A DNA stretch of 64,000 nucleotides, from NCBI GenBank assembly GCA_001949185.1, contig BDGG01000004.1:1792278-1856277 (forward strand). The letters run 5' to 3'. Below, piece by piece: positions 34,501-45,270 of this stretch. The translations under genes and the position numbers were made by a program. Position 1 is the first letter of the stretch; the number at the start of each line of letters is the position of its first letter. Source of the DNA: Ramazzottius varieornatus (lineage: Eukaryota; Tardigrada; Eutardigrada; Parachela; Ramazzottiidae). The notes beneath the pieces are model-generated. The model saw only the letters and a program-made list of their open reading frames with translations. It was not told the origin of the DNA and made no database searches.

Positions 34501-37500
34501 TGAGTTACAGTATGAGCTAGTTTGGGAAAAGCTAGGATGTGCCAACTTCCGGGATCCGTACAAACTTATTAACCGAGCTCACCGGGCTGCGAACAATGCA
34601 GTGGAACTGAACTGTAGCACCAGCGCGGACAGTCTGCGTTTTCGGCGGTGCGACGTACACCATCAGTGACTGGTCTACTGGACGAAGGGGCGCACCAGTT
34701 GGCCGAACTGCTGGTCTTCGACCTACAAAATTCAAAGGGGTGACTCTAGAACCACAGCGAACGTTAAAATAAAAAAAGGAACAGCGAAACAGAGAACAGG
34801 ATTACTGGTCAGTTGCACATCAACAGATACTGCAGACTTATGAGACGTAATGTCATATGATACTATGTACTACTCACACTGATGTTACATGACATTACTC
34901 GAACTGACGTCGTACTGGCTTACCTCCAACATCGATCCTTGTGTCGGCCGAACCAAATATCTCTGGTCGACTATCTGATCTTGCGGTACAAACATACACT
35001 CCCGCATCATTTGGGTCGATGCGGCGGAAAGTCAGTGAGTTGTCCGCTCCGACGACTGCAGAAGCAGGCATGGGCCGTCCGTCTAGTCTTATCCACACAG
35101 TTCGGGGTCTCCCTTGGCCACGGACATCGCAGTTCATGACCACGTAGTCCCCGGCACTAGCATCAACGTATCGAGGTTCGACGACTACCTGGATGTCAGG
35201 CCGGGTGGGTGCAACCCATGGTCGAGCGGCTCCACCACCTACTTCGCAGTGGTTGCCTGAGGTACCGTCGCGACAGTTACGGCAGATTCCGGACTCTGGA
35301 TCGCAGTCTTCCGAATGGCCATTGCACTGACATCGTTCGCAAACACCCAAGTACAGACCGCCTTCGGAACGCGTGTATCCCTGATCGCAGTCTTCGCAGG
35401 AAGAGCCTTTGTAGCCCGGCGGACAACTGTAACCAAGTACCGCGATTGCAGCATTTCGAAATGATTTTCCGTAAGAGCATATCAAAACCAAGTCCGCACC
35501 TGCACAGCTCAACAGCGAAAGCGAGTGGTTGTCCATTGAAACGCGGTTGGGCAATATCGATGGAGATACTTCCAATACCCGCGCTTCGGTCTCCGGCCAC
35601 AGCAAAACTGGATGGCATCAGGACAAGAATCTGAAAAAGTATCCATATATGTACATTGTTAGTTTTTATTTCGGTCACACTGAATTAAAAGCCGCTCACG
35701 TGTTCCAGGTCAGCAAGGGCCATGAGCAAATGCTCTCTCGTGGTGTACTGCCCATCTTCGCGCGACCAGAAGTTCTCCCTGAAGGGTGCACTGATCTGTA
35801 AGATACGACCAGGAAGCAGCGGTTGAGTACTGTTGTGGTTAAGAGTGATGCCGTTTCCGAAGATTCTGATATGGATAGCGTCGCGTTGGCCAGGAACTCG
35901 AGTCTCCTCAGCTCGCAGCTTGACATTCAAGTTTCCTCCATAAGAAGTGATTCTATTACCGGCAACCGTTCGTGGCAGCTGCCAGTACAATACGTCGTTT
36001 GGGTCCGTGATGGGTCGCTCGAAGACCACGAGATCGTCTCTAGCATTGTAACCTAAGATATAAAAATACTTCTGCGACCTCCGGATGAAAATTCACTGAT
36101 TTTAAAACCTGCTCTGATCAGTTTGAAAAACATCAGTTCGAAAAGAACGAATGGCAAAACGGCCAATCAACTGAAAGGCATTGCACGAACCTAGGTGGTC
36201 GGTGTAGGTGGCGCTTCGATCGGCAGTAGTGAAAGTCAGTCCTTCCTCGAGAGCATTCCTGGCCTCCACTCGCACAGCATCCCTGTACCACGGGGCAGAT
36301 CGGCAGTCTTGAGTGACACCAGAACAGAAACAAAGCTCGCATCCACCGGGGCTTTCTGGGTTCAAGAAGAACGAGCCGGCGCGGCACTGGTCGCAGCGAG
36401 GGCCGACCGTGTTCTCCTTGCAGGTACACTGACCAGTTCGTGGGTCAGGGTACGGGTATGCACTGCCGATGGGATCACAGTCTCCCGTACTCGGTAATGG
36501 TTCTGGCTCTGGTGGTGGTGGGGCGACTGGACGTTCCGGTTGGCGTTGTGGTTGGACACAGCGAGCGCTGACACCATCTCGACTTGCTTCTCGCTGGTAT
36601 CCAGCAGCACAGCGTTCGCAACTGAGGCCTTCGTAGCCAGGAGGGCAAATGCACTGCTCCACCAAGGTGGCACGACCACGTCCTCCATCTTGTGAGACTG
36701 CTGTACCCAGCTTGATGTTACGGATACTGGAGTACTCGGAAAGAGTATCGTACAGGGCTTTGACTCGGATATACTCGAGACGCTGTAGGACCTTCATCAT
36801 GTCGTCGCGGGTCACAATGTCCGTCGGAATTGTCGAACCTGGACGACTGTCAGGTCGTTTTGACCAGGCATTCTGCATCAAACAACAACGTGGAAATGCC
36901 AATCGCACATAAGACATTTGCGTTCGCATTCATATTTTCGTTATGGTTTGCTGGTATAACAAATGGTTTGGTGATGGTTGTTACCTCGAGCAGTGGGACG
37001 CTGTAGTCGGTGTACACGTTAGCCTGTGGTGGCGTCTGAGCACGATAATACAGAGCGACGTTGTCACTACCGATCACGACGTCGGGAGAGAAGGTGGGCT
37101 TTCCGCCTCTTGGTCCGTATTTGGCCGCGTACGTGAGGTTCTACGAACCGAATATTACAGATTACGATGAACGCAAACGATAGCGCATCGGCTCATAAAA
37201 ACTTACACTGCCGTAACTGGCGACTTGATCACCAACGAACTCTTGGGGAAGCTGCCAGCTTGGGTTGTGCACTTGCAGGATCTCATTCACTCTTTCGATA
37301 GTGGCTTCGCCCGACGCACTGTCAAACCTGACACTACCCGCACTCACTGGAGAACCATCCCGACTGACCAAAGTGGGAGGCGAGGAACTCGTGATGTCGG
37401 ACAGATATAACGAGCACGACCTGCAGTCTTGTGTGATACCGGAACAGAAGCACTGTATGCATTCACTAGGGTTCCTAGCAGCCGCGTTGAACAGCGGAGG

Positions 37501-40500
37501 TCGACAGATGTCGCTGACGGTTCCCTCGAGTGTGACGAAACTGTCGGGTGTGGCTATGATGGCGTTCATGTTGTTCACGGCCTATAATAAACCATCAAAA
37601 AGTATGAAACAATGCCTAACCTATCTTATCCGAGAAGTAAAAAAAATAAGATTAATTCGGACCTCGCAAGAGTATGCCCCTTGATCGCTTTCTTGGAAGT
37701 TACGGATAGTCAGAACACCGACGCCATCTGCGCTGGTTGCTGTAACTCTGGGCGGTGGTGGAACATTACCCCAGTTCAGTCTCCAGGATATTAGTGGTGT
37801 GGGGAAGCCGACGGCCTCGCACGTGATGGTGACTGTTTCACCGATCCTGACTTCCTGCGTTTCGACGGGTGGTTTGACTATCGTGGGTCCAGCACAACCA
37901 ATTTCTGGAACCATGAAAAGGACCAACGTTTGCTTGCTTTCTAACTCATCTATCCGCTCCGTATTTTAGAGCTTACCATCGGATGAGTCGACACAGTCGA
38001 CGGTGCCATCACACTGAAAGTTCCTTGGGTAGCACTGATCGCCGGATTCGCACAAGAACTGGTTCACAGCACACTGTGATCCTGGTGGAGCGGTGGGACA
38101 GTCTTGTTCCTAAAACGGTATCCAAATAAAGTTCAAAATCGTAGAAATTGAAGAGCTGGTTCAGAGCAATGTAGCTCTAGACAAAAATAATCTCCCGTAT
38201 GATGCATATGAAACTTACGTCACTATTATCGCCGCAATCATTTTCTCCTAGTACAGAAAGATACGAATTAGTTCTATTTTCATTGTTATGCATAGTCACT
38301 TCCGTGTTTGAAAGCTCACCGTCACAAGCCCATATTTTCTGGACGCATTTGCCGTTAGCGCATTTCATTTCGGTTGGGTCGCACTTTTCGCACTCTTTTT
38401 CGTCAGAGCCGTCATCGCAGTCCACTTTACCGTTGCAGATGCCTGACCGCGGAATGCACTGTCCGCTCATGCACGTCGCCTCGTTGGGTCCACAGCGTTG
38501 GATGAATGGTCGGGGCGGGGCTGGCGTAGGTGAATAGTAAGGTGCTTCTGTAGGTCTCACATAAGGCGGCCAGACAGGAGGATACGCTGGCTCGGGCGGC
38601 GGAGTCCTGGGCGTCGTCCATGACGAAGGTTCCTCTTGATGGATAACAAAATCTAAAAACCGAAAGTATCATCATATCCGTGCCATATTCGAAAAGTCAA
38701 GTAAGTGGAGCTATGCATACCACTTTCATCGACATCTCCTACGATCAGTCTCACGGTTTGCAGCACGTCCGGTTGGCCTGGGCGTCGATTTTTGATGCGA
38801 CATTGATACACACCTAGTGGGTTGAACGCGATATTAACAAACCGCGTCCATGTCAGAAGAGAAGGAACTGCTAGTTGCGATCGTCTTACCGCTGTCGCTG
38901 GCTTGTGCGTTCTCGATGATAAGTCTTCCGGTACCCGCCTCTGAGTTCTGTCTTTTGGAGCGGCGTCGAGGTGAAGAAATGCGCCTCCATTCCACCGGTA
39001 CACTGGGGTCGGAAGACAGACAATCCAGAACAGTGGTGTCACCTTCTTTCTGCCTGACTTCCGGACCCGGGTAGACATACAACGTCACTTCCGAGTGCCT
39101 GCTGTCTTCAGCTTGTGGCTGAGGCGGATAACCATCTGAAAAATAAAATGGACATTCATGATGGCATAATTCAGATTTTGATGCTGCTGTTCATTGCGTG
39201 AATGTTACTTCCTCACCGCGGCCACCATTGACGGTGATTTGCGAGGATCCCTGGTTTGGTGCTGGGGAATCGGTAGCGGTACAAATGTATTGCCCTGCAT
39301 CTTCGGGCCGAACGTTCGTGAGAACGAGCTGATTCTCATAGGGCGATACTCCGGCTGGCAGAGACCCCTCGGTTTTGGTCCATATGATCCGTGAGCTTCC
39401 TTGCGAGTGGCATTCCAAGATAACCTGAGAGCCTTCATCAACACGAATGTTGGCTGGGGTAATAACCACGGATGAGTGTGTGTGAATGTTATCCGAAGGA
39501 GCCCATGGGTCTTCCGGACGTTCGGGACGTTCCCCTGAAAAGATTGCGATGCTCGAAGCATTATTCATACAAAGCATGAAACATTAGACATTTAAAGTTT
39601 GAGATTTTGCGCTTACGACCAACGACGGTAAGTACCACATAAGACATAGTGGTGGGAAAGCGTTCGAGAAGGCAAACGTAGGTTCCTGAATCTGCAGGCG
39701 TAGGATCATCGAACAGAAGCTCAAGCCCGTACACTCGTGCCGAACTTGGCAATGGCTGACCACCCTGGCGTTCCCAACGAACCGGTGCTCCGTCTGGCGA
39801 CAAACAGGTCAACCGAAGCGGCTTGCGTTCTTCGTGGAACAAGTTCTCGGTGTCCGAGGGTACCCGGACTATGTACACCCTGATCAAGCCAGTGTCTCCA
39901 CCAGTTATTTCCGTAAAATCAGCTATAAGTAATCATTAGATTGGTTTAATATTGAGACTTTGTTCCGAGGAAAAATCTGAAACTTACTGGACCGTTTTGG
40001 CCGTACGGAAACTTGCGCAATATTTTGTGATCCGCTGGCTTCTCCGACCACTCGACAGATCTGAAGAAAATAACTCCATTTGCAAAATGTGACCACTTTC
40101 GAGCGCACTCGTGGACCTACATAAAACCCAGCATGAGATGGCCTTGCGGGCCGGATTGAAAGACGTTTGTCGTTCACAGTGGCTTCTGCCGGGAGCTCGA
40201 ACCCAGCTCGTGACCACTCAACCATCGCGGAGTAGTCCGAAGGCTGACAGTCCAACACAATTTCGTCGTCCTCGTTGACCAGCACTCGGTCGGGGTACAC
40301 TTGCACGCCGGTAAAGCGGCCACCCTTCCAACCAGCTGAAAATTAGATAATGTACACATTTGGGAGGTAGTCGTTTCAATTATTTATTTTGGAAGAAGAA
40401 ACCTACATGGATACGTGATGATCTCCACCGTGGTCTGTTGTCCACCTCCAGTCTGCCGGGCGCGACAGACATATTGACCGGAACTTCTCACGTCCACGGA

Positions 40501-43500
40501 CGAGATAGTCAGTGTTGATCCTTCTACTCGTGCGCTCGGAGGTAGTGGGATACCATCAGCTCGAGACCACTCTACTTCCTGGTTGGGTTCAGCATGGCAG
40601 GTAAGCGAGATGGAGCGATCTCTTTCGATGTAGACTGTTCTACCACTGTCACCAAATCTGATCGTTACTGAGCCTTCTCTTTCATCCCAAGTACCTCCCT
40701 GATCGTGGCGATGGCCTAACATACATGCAGAAACAAACGTCAAATGCCTGCCTCATGACATAAGAGCAAGACGCAAAAGCCAATCATACCTGAAGATATT
40801 ATTAGTTGACCGCCACTGAAGTTTCCTCCCTGAAGATTTCCCGACACGTAGCAGAAGTAGACGCCTTGGTCTATTTCTCTGACGGAGCTGAAAGACAACC
40901 GAGTGCCTGACACTCGAGCGGTTGGTGGCAGCTCTCGACCGATCCTCGCCCATCTCACTTCTCCGGCGTCCACGGGCGCGTTACACTCAAAGTAAGGCGA
41001 TTCATCCCGATGAACGATGTAGATTCGGGGAACAACAAATACCTGTAGTTCTCCCCAGCCACCTTCTGCAGAGCAGAATCGTACTTCATTACTTCATTAG
41101 TTCGGGTCAGCATCCAAGCTGTATCCGGTAACGTACCTTTTCTGGAAGAGCTCAACCTCACATCCACTGCAACGCTCGATGAGTCATCACTCTGCCAATG
41201 GCAGCGGAACAGACCAACTGAGCTGGCCGAAGCTCTGTTGATCCGCAGAAGGCCGTTCCCGTCTTCGTTCAAAATCTGTCCGTCTACGGCCGTCCATTCC
41301 ACTGGTCCACCGCCTGGTGCGATACAGCGGACAACATAGCTTGAACCCTCATCGACCCATACGACCTGGGAATCTTCTCCAGTCCGTACGGTGATGAAGA
41401 TGTCGGTGTCGTTGAAGTCCAAAGGCTGCCTTGCCACTTCTGTCGTTGTCTACATAAGAAACCGAAATTCTAAACAGCGAGAGTGCTAGGACGAGCGAAC
41501 GATAACACTTATACTTACGGTGGTCGTAGGAGTAGTGGTGGTTGTCGTTGTGGTCGTGGTGGTTGTCGTTGTGGTCGTGGTGGTGGTCGGAGCTGGAATG
41601 ATAAGTTAGTTTCCGCTTCAAGAACCACAATAAAGGGACATTAGTAGAGGTTTTTGTTTTTGATATACCTACCAGGAAGGACCGTCAGGTAGGATGAGAC
41701 TTGTTCCAATTTCTTTCCCTTATGTCGGCAGTGGTACTTGCCCGTATCCACCAGCTTGCCCGCTGGTATGGTCAAATTTTCTCCCGAGATGACCACATCT
41801 TTGGAGAACGGCAGCGCGTCACGTAGCCACTCCACCTCCACGCCTTTTCTCGTCGACTCACACCGCATGAAAATGGCTACTCCTTCGGTGACCGTTACGT
41901 TACCAGTAGTTATCTTCGGGAACGTTTTCTTTTGCAAATGCAGAGCACCCGTAGCCCTCGGATCTATAATGAATAAAAACCAGTTACTATAGCCTGCAGT
42001 GTAGTGCAGAGATGCGTGGTAGAATGGGACAAGTACCTGGGATAACGATAACCTGGGCCACACTTTGAGCCCCATCGGCGGCTTCCGCGCCAACCGGTCG
42101 GCACTCGTACAAACCTAAGAACCAAACCGCAAAATTTAAGGTGTTGAACTCCGTAATGTAGCTAGAACGGGAAGATGACAAACAAGACGGACCTGCATCA
42201 GCAAACTGAACATCCGTGATAAGAAGCTTCCCACCGGTGACGTTAGAATTTGGTGGTAGATCTCCATCGATCCTGGTCCAAACAGCCGAAGTTTCACCTT
42301 CGATATCGCAAGCAATTTCTGCATCTTGACCCTCGAAAGCGTAGACTTGTGCGACCGTTAAAGCAACTTCTGGATCGGCAGCCGGTGCAGTGCCCGATTC
42401 TGCAACAAGAAGGCAACTTCCACAAGAAATTCCATGTCTGTAAATGAACCCATTGCTGTAAATAAATACACTTACTGGAGGCCACGTTGAGGGTGACTGT
42501 AGCCGAGGAACCCGGAAGCGATCGGACAGCTGTACACTCATACTGGCCGGCATTGTCCACCGTGCTGTTCTGTATTTGCAGCTGCCCTCTGTTGACTTTG
42601 ACATTGGCTGGAAGCGAACCGCCTCCCTTTTTCGTCCAGGTAACTTGATGGCGCAGGTCACCACTGCCGCAGTAAAAGGTGGCTCTTTGTCCTTCGGTTA
42701 TGCTTTGCACTTCTGGATGAACCAGCACCGCGACCAGCTTAGGCTCTATAGCAGAAAATCATCAGCACCTGAGCTAGCATGAAACGTAGACTATGATTTC
42801 GATAACTCACCACATCCCAGTTCGTCAGATTTGTCTACGGGAAAATTATATTAGATCGTTTTACGGTAGTACGGGTAGGTTGGAGTCTAATACTTCAAAG
42901 CTCGCCTACCTGTACAATCCGCCACGCCATTGCAGTGTTTATCCAGATCGACGCAACCACCATCGCGACACCTTCAAGAAGCAAAGTTAAGAAATCTATC
43001 GATTGCATCCAGCGGCAAAATGATGGACCAGAAAAGCCATTGTTATTTTTTAACTTTGCTTACCAGAAATCGGCAGGTTTGCACCGCATTCCCATGGTCA
43101 AGTTTGGGGCTTCTGAAGGAGCACCAGGTTGGGAATTCGAATCCCGAATTAGACCATTAAAGTTCCCTCGAACTTACCGTGGATGGGCTGTATAACAAAT
43201 CCCTCCGTAGTGCTATTGATACGTCCCAGTTTCCCCGTGCTCAGTTCCGCTTTTATCCGATCAGTAATGGACTTCTGGTTCTCGTTGCCCCAACTAGTCA
43301 GATGTACCGTAGCGAGCGTACCGTCTCCGCTCTTCCTGTGTAAACAATGAAAACCTTTGCTACAGCTTTCGTTCCAAGGTACTTCCAGAAGCTTACTCAA
43401 ATCTTTCTGCAATGGCTGTCTGGTTGCCCTGCACATCCTGGAAGAGTGACGTGATTCTGTCGTCCAGTTCAACAGCCAAGTTTTGCGCCTCGGCACTGAA

Positions 43501-43888
43501 CAAGTCTCCCAAAGTTGCCTGATCGAACTTGATGGAGGTCAATTTTATCTTAAGCCGGTATCGAGCTACAATCACACAAAGAACAAAATCCCTGTTTTGA
43601 CAGAAACCCGCAATGCGATGTTAGTTGTGATGAGTTACATGCGCCATCTGCAGGAGGAGCGGTCGGTTTCACGTTGAAGGCGGAAACCCGCCCATCGGAG
43701 CCACTTCCGTCAATCTCGGTATCGTCCTGGTCTGCTGCACCGGAACCTTCCAGGCGGGTCTGCGAGCGAGCCAAGTTATCTCCAGCTTTGAACTTGATTC
43801 TCGAGGCGGTGGCATCGGAGATCTCGTTTATTATGTCGTCGAAAACAAGGTCTTCGTCCGATGACGGGTATGGTATCCGGACAGTGTC
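28551..43888 (-). CDS. HSPG2: Perlecan (basement-membrane heparan sulfate proteoglycan), 5' incomplete
   Basis: Perlecan (UNC-52, trol) crosslinks basement membranes and carries heparan sulfate. Domains in protein order, by position: acidic segment with Ser-Gly sites (EGSG, DGSGSDG; 43.89-43.64 kb) and SEA (43.58-43.2 kb); LDLa 1 (43.15-42.83 kb); three Ig (42.75-41.67 kb); a threonine linker (41.59-41.44 kb); seven Ig (41.44-38.72 kb); a proline-rich linker and LDLa 2-4 (38.65-37.94 kb); one Ig with ISWRLNWGNVPPPPRV, the perlecan Ig1 signature (37.93-37.58 kb); laminin IV-A and laminin-EGF modules, two sets (37.57-35.2 kb); about nine Ig (35.19-31.4 kb); LG1, two EGF, LG2, two EGF, LG3 (31.4-28.55 kb), as in endorepellin. 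The stop TGA is at 28551-28553. The signal-peptide exon is not visible; it must lie upstream, perhaps beyond the element at 44255. About 45 exons; boundaries are approximate. Confidence 0.95.
41520..41590 (-). repeat. Short tandem repeat encoding a poly-threonine linker in perlecan
   Basis: On the minus strand the exon reads CCG, then 19 consecutive threonine codons (ACC, ACG, ACA, ACT mixed), CCT and further threonines. The DNA shows an 18-base unit (ACCACCACGACCACAACG-type) repeated about three times. The mixture of codons shows the threonine run is maintained at protein level and is not just a triplet expansion. It links Ig 3 and Ig 4 of the first Ig block and should be O-glycosylated. Confidence 0.85.
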
Positions 43889-44254
43889 CTACGAAAGCAA
43901 CTCCAACGTAAAATGTATAAAAATAATCTCGCTCGAACAGCCGTCGTCAGTATGACAGTTAACATGACTCGATTATGGGAAAAGTGGAACAAGTATGCTA
44001 ATAATTAGTTTTGCGAAGCGCATTTTTCGTAAAATAATTCCCGATCGAAATAATGAGAACATTCTTCAAATATACACACTGGTCCGCGAATGTCGCTCCA
44101 CTTCGTCTAATTCAATTATAAAATCGGAATTTGAAGTTGTGACATTTGTAACCCAAAAATGTCACAAATGTCTATCCAAGTAAGCCAGACGTGACGTCTT
44201 TCTTCCCGCTCCAACAATTACGCGGAAACAGACCAATAAACTATAATTTAATCC
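43889..44254. other. Perlecan intron or 5' flank
   Basis: No in-frame signal-peptide exon could be joined to the acceptor at 43889. A minus-strand ATG near 44027 gives MRFAKLIISILVPLFP and stops, with no donor before the stop. A weak 9-base stem occurs at 44141-44172. The stretch ends at the transposable element. Confidence 0.4.
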
Positions 44255-45270
44255 AGAGGTTGATACTCGCCTTGTTTAGTTTAGTAAATTGGATTAGCAC
44301 AGTAGTCAGCCAATCATATCAGGCAATGGAGGCGGACCTGAACGCACTGAACCCACTATGCTATGCAAATTCCTGATCGGTGCTTAGAGCGTACAGCCCA
44401 CTAAGCCCTGTTTAGTAAAAAGTGGTTAGTGGCCTAGTCATGCTCCACCGTGGGCATTGACTACTATGTAGCAGCCATGATGCTACTTGAATCCGTGAAA
44501 TTTACCTGTCGTCTACTTTACGGCATCTTTTGACCTTTTCCAACTGGCAAGTTTCGAATTTCTACCTCACAGTCCCAGTCTCACTAGAAAATTTCTTTTT
44601 GCTTGTTGTCACGATCGTTTCATCGGCCCGGCCATAGTAGACAACACGTGCATGAAACTCAAACCATAGCTGACTAGAAACCCAGCTCGGAATTCGACGC
44701 CGCGTTGAAAAAAAACGTGGCTAGCAGTTTTGAACACGATTCGCAAGCAGAATTCGAAAGACAAAAGCGCTTTCTTTTCCGATGTAGACTATACCGTCAA
44801 GACTACGGCTGAAACTGCAGTTTCAAAACTACTACAGTCTGTGATTAAAACTACAGTTAAACCTACCGTCGATGTCAGCTTACTGGACGTGCGCGCAGAG
44901 CTACAGTTGACGGTGCCGTTAATTGTAGCTTGGTAAGAGCTGCTCATCTATACGACTGTAGGTTTAACTGCAGCGTTGGCTATTTTCTTTATTTGCTATG
45001 AACTGTAGCTTTTAACCGTAGCTTTGTTTCCGCAGCCTTTTAGTAGTTCGACTTCACACACTCTGACTTTAACTGTAGCTTTGTGTGCAGAGCTTTAACT
45101 TCCCCTTCAACTGCTGGTTCGCGACTGTCGTTGTACGTACGTTGCACTACGCTAATCCGAGCCTGGCATAACGGAGCGCAACCTCTGCGTGTTTAGTGTA
45201 GCTGGCGGGCGGAGTCTGATTGCTGTGCTGATTCAGAACAGTAAACTAAACCAGGCAAGTATCAACCTCT
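44255..45270 (+). mobile_element. 1,016-base inverted-terminal-repeat element, left copy
   Basis: The element starts AGAGGTTGATACTCGCCTTG and ends in the near reverse complement (CAAGTATCAACCTCT after 45255), so it has terminal inverted repeats of about 32 bases with a few mismatches. It carries no transposase; its longest frame (68 codons) has no family. The interior repeats AACTGTAGCTT-like motifs in both orientations. An almost identical copy lies inverted at 62872-63877. I could not identify a clear target-site duplication. The AGAGGTTG terminus recalls hAT elements, but this is only a suggestion. Confidence 0.85.

Noticed and set aside
44141-44172. GACATTTGT...ACAAATGTC inverted repeat
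   Set aside because: Only nine paired bases in AT-rich sequence; expected by chance at this scale.
44730-44936. 68-codon frame present identically at 63196-63402 on the other strand
   Set aside because: The duplicate simply reflects the two inverted copies of the same element. The frame is built from the repeated CTGTAGTT-type motifs and has no family resemblance.
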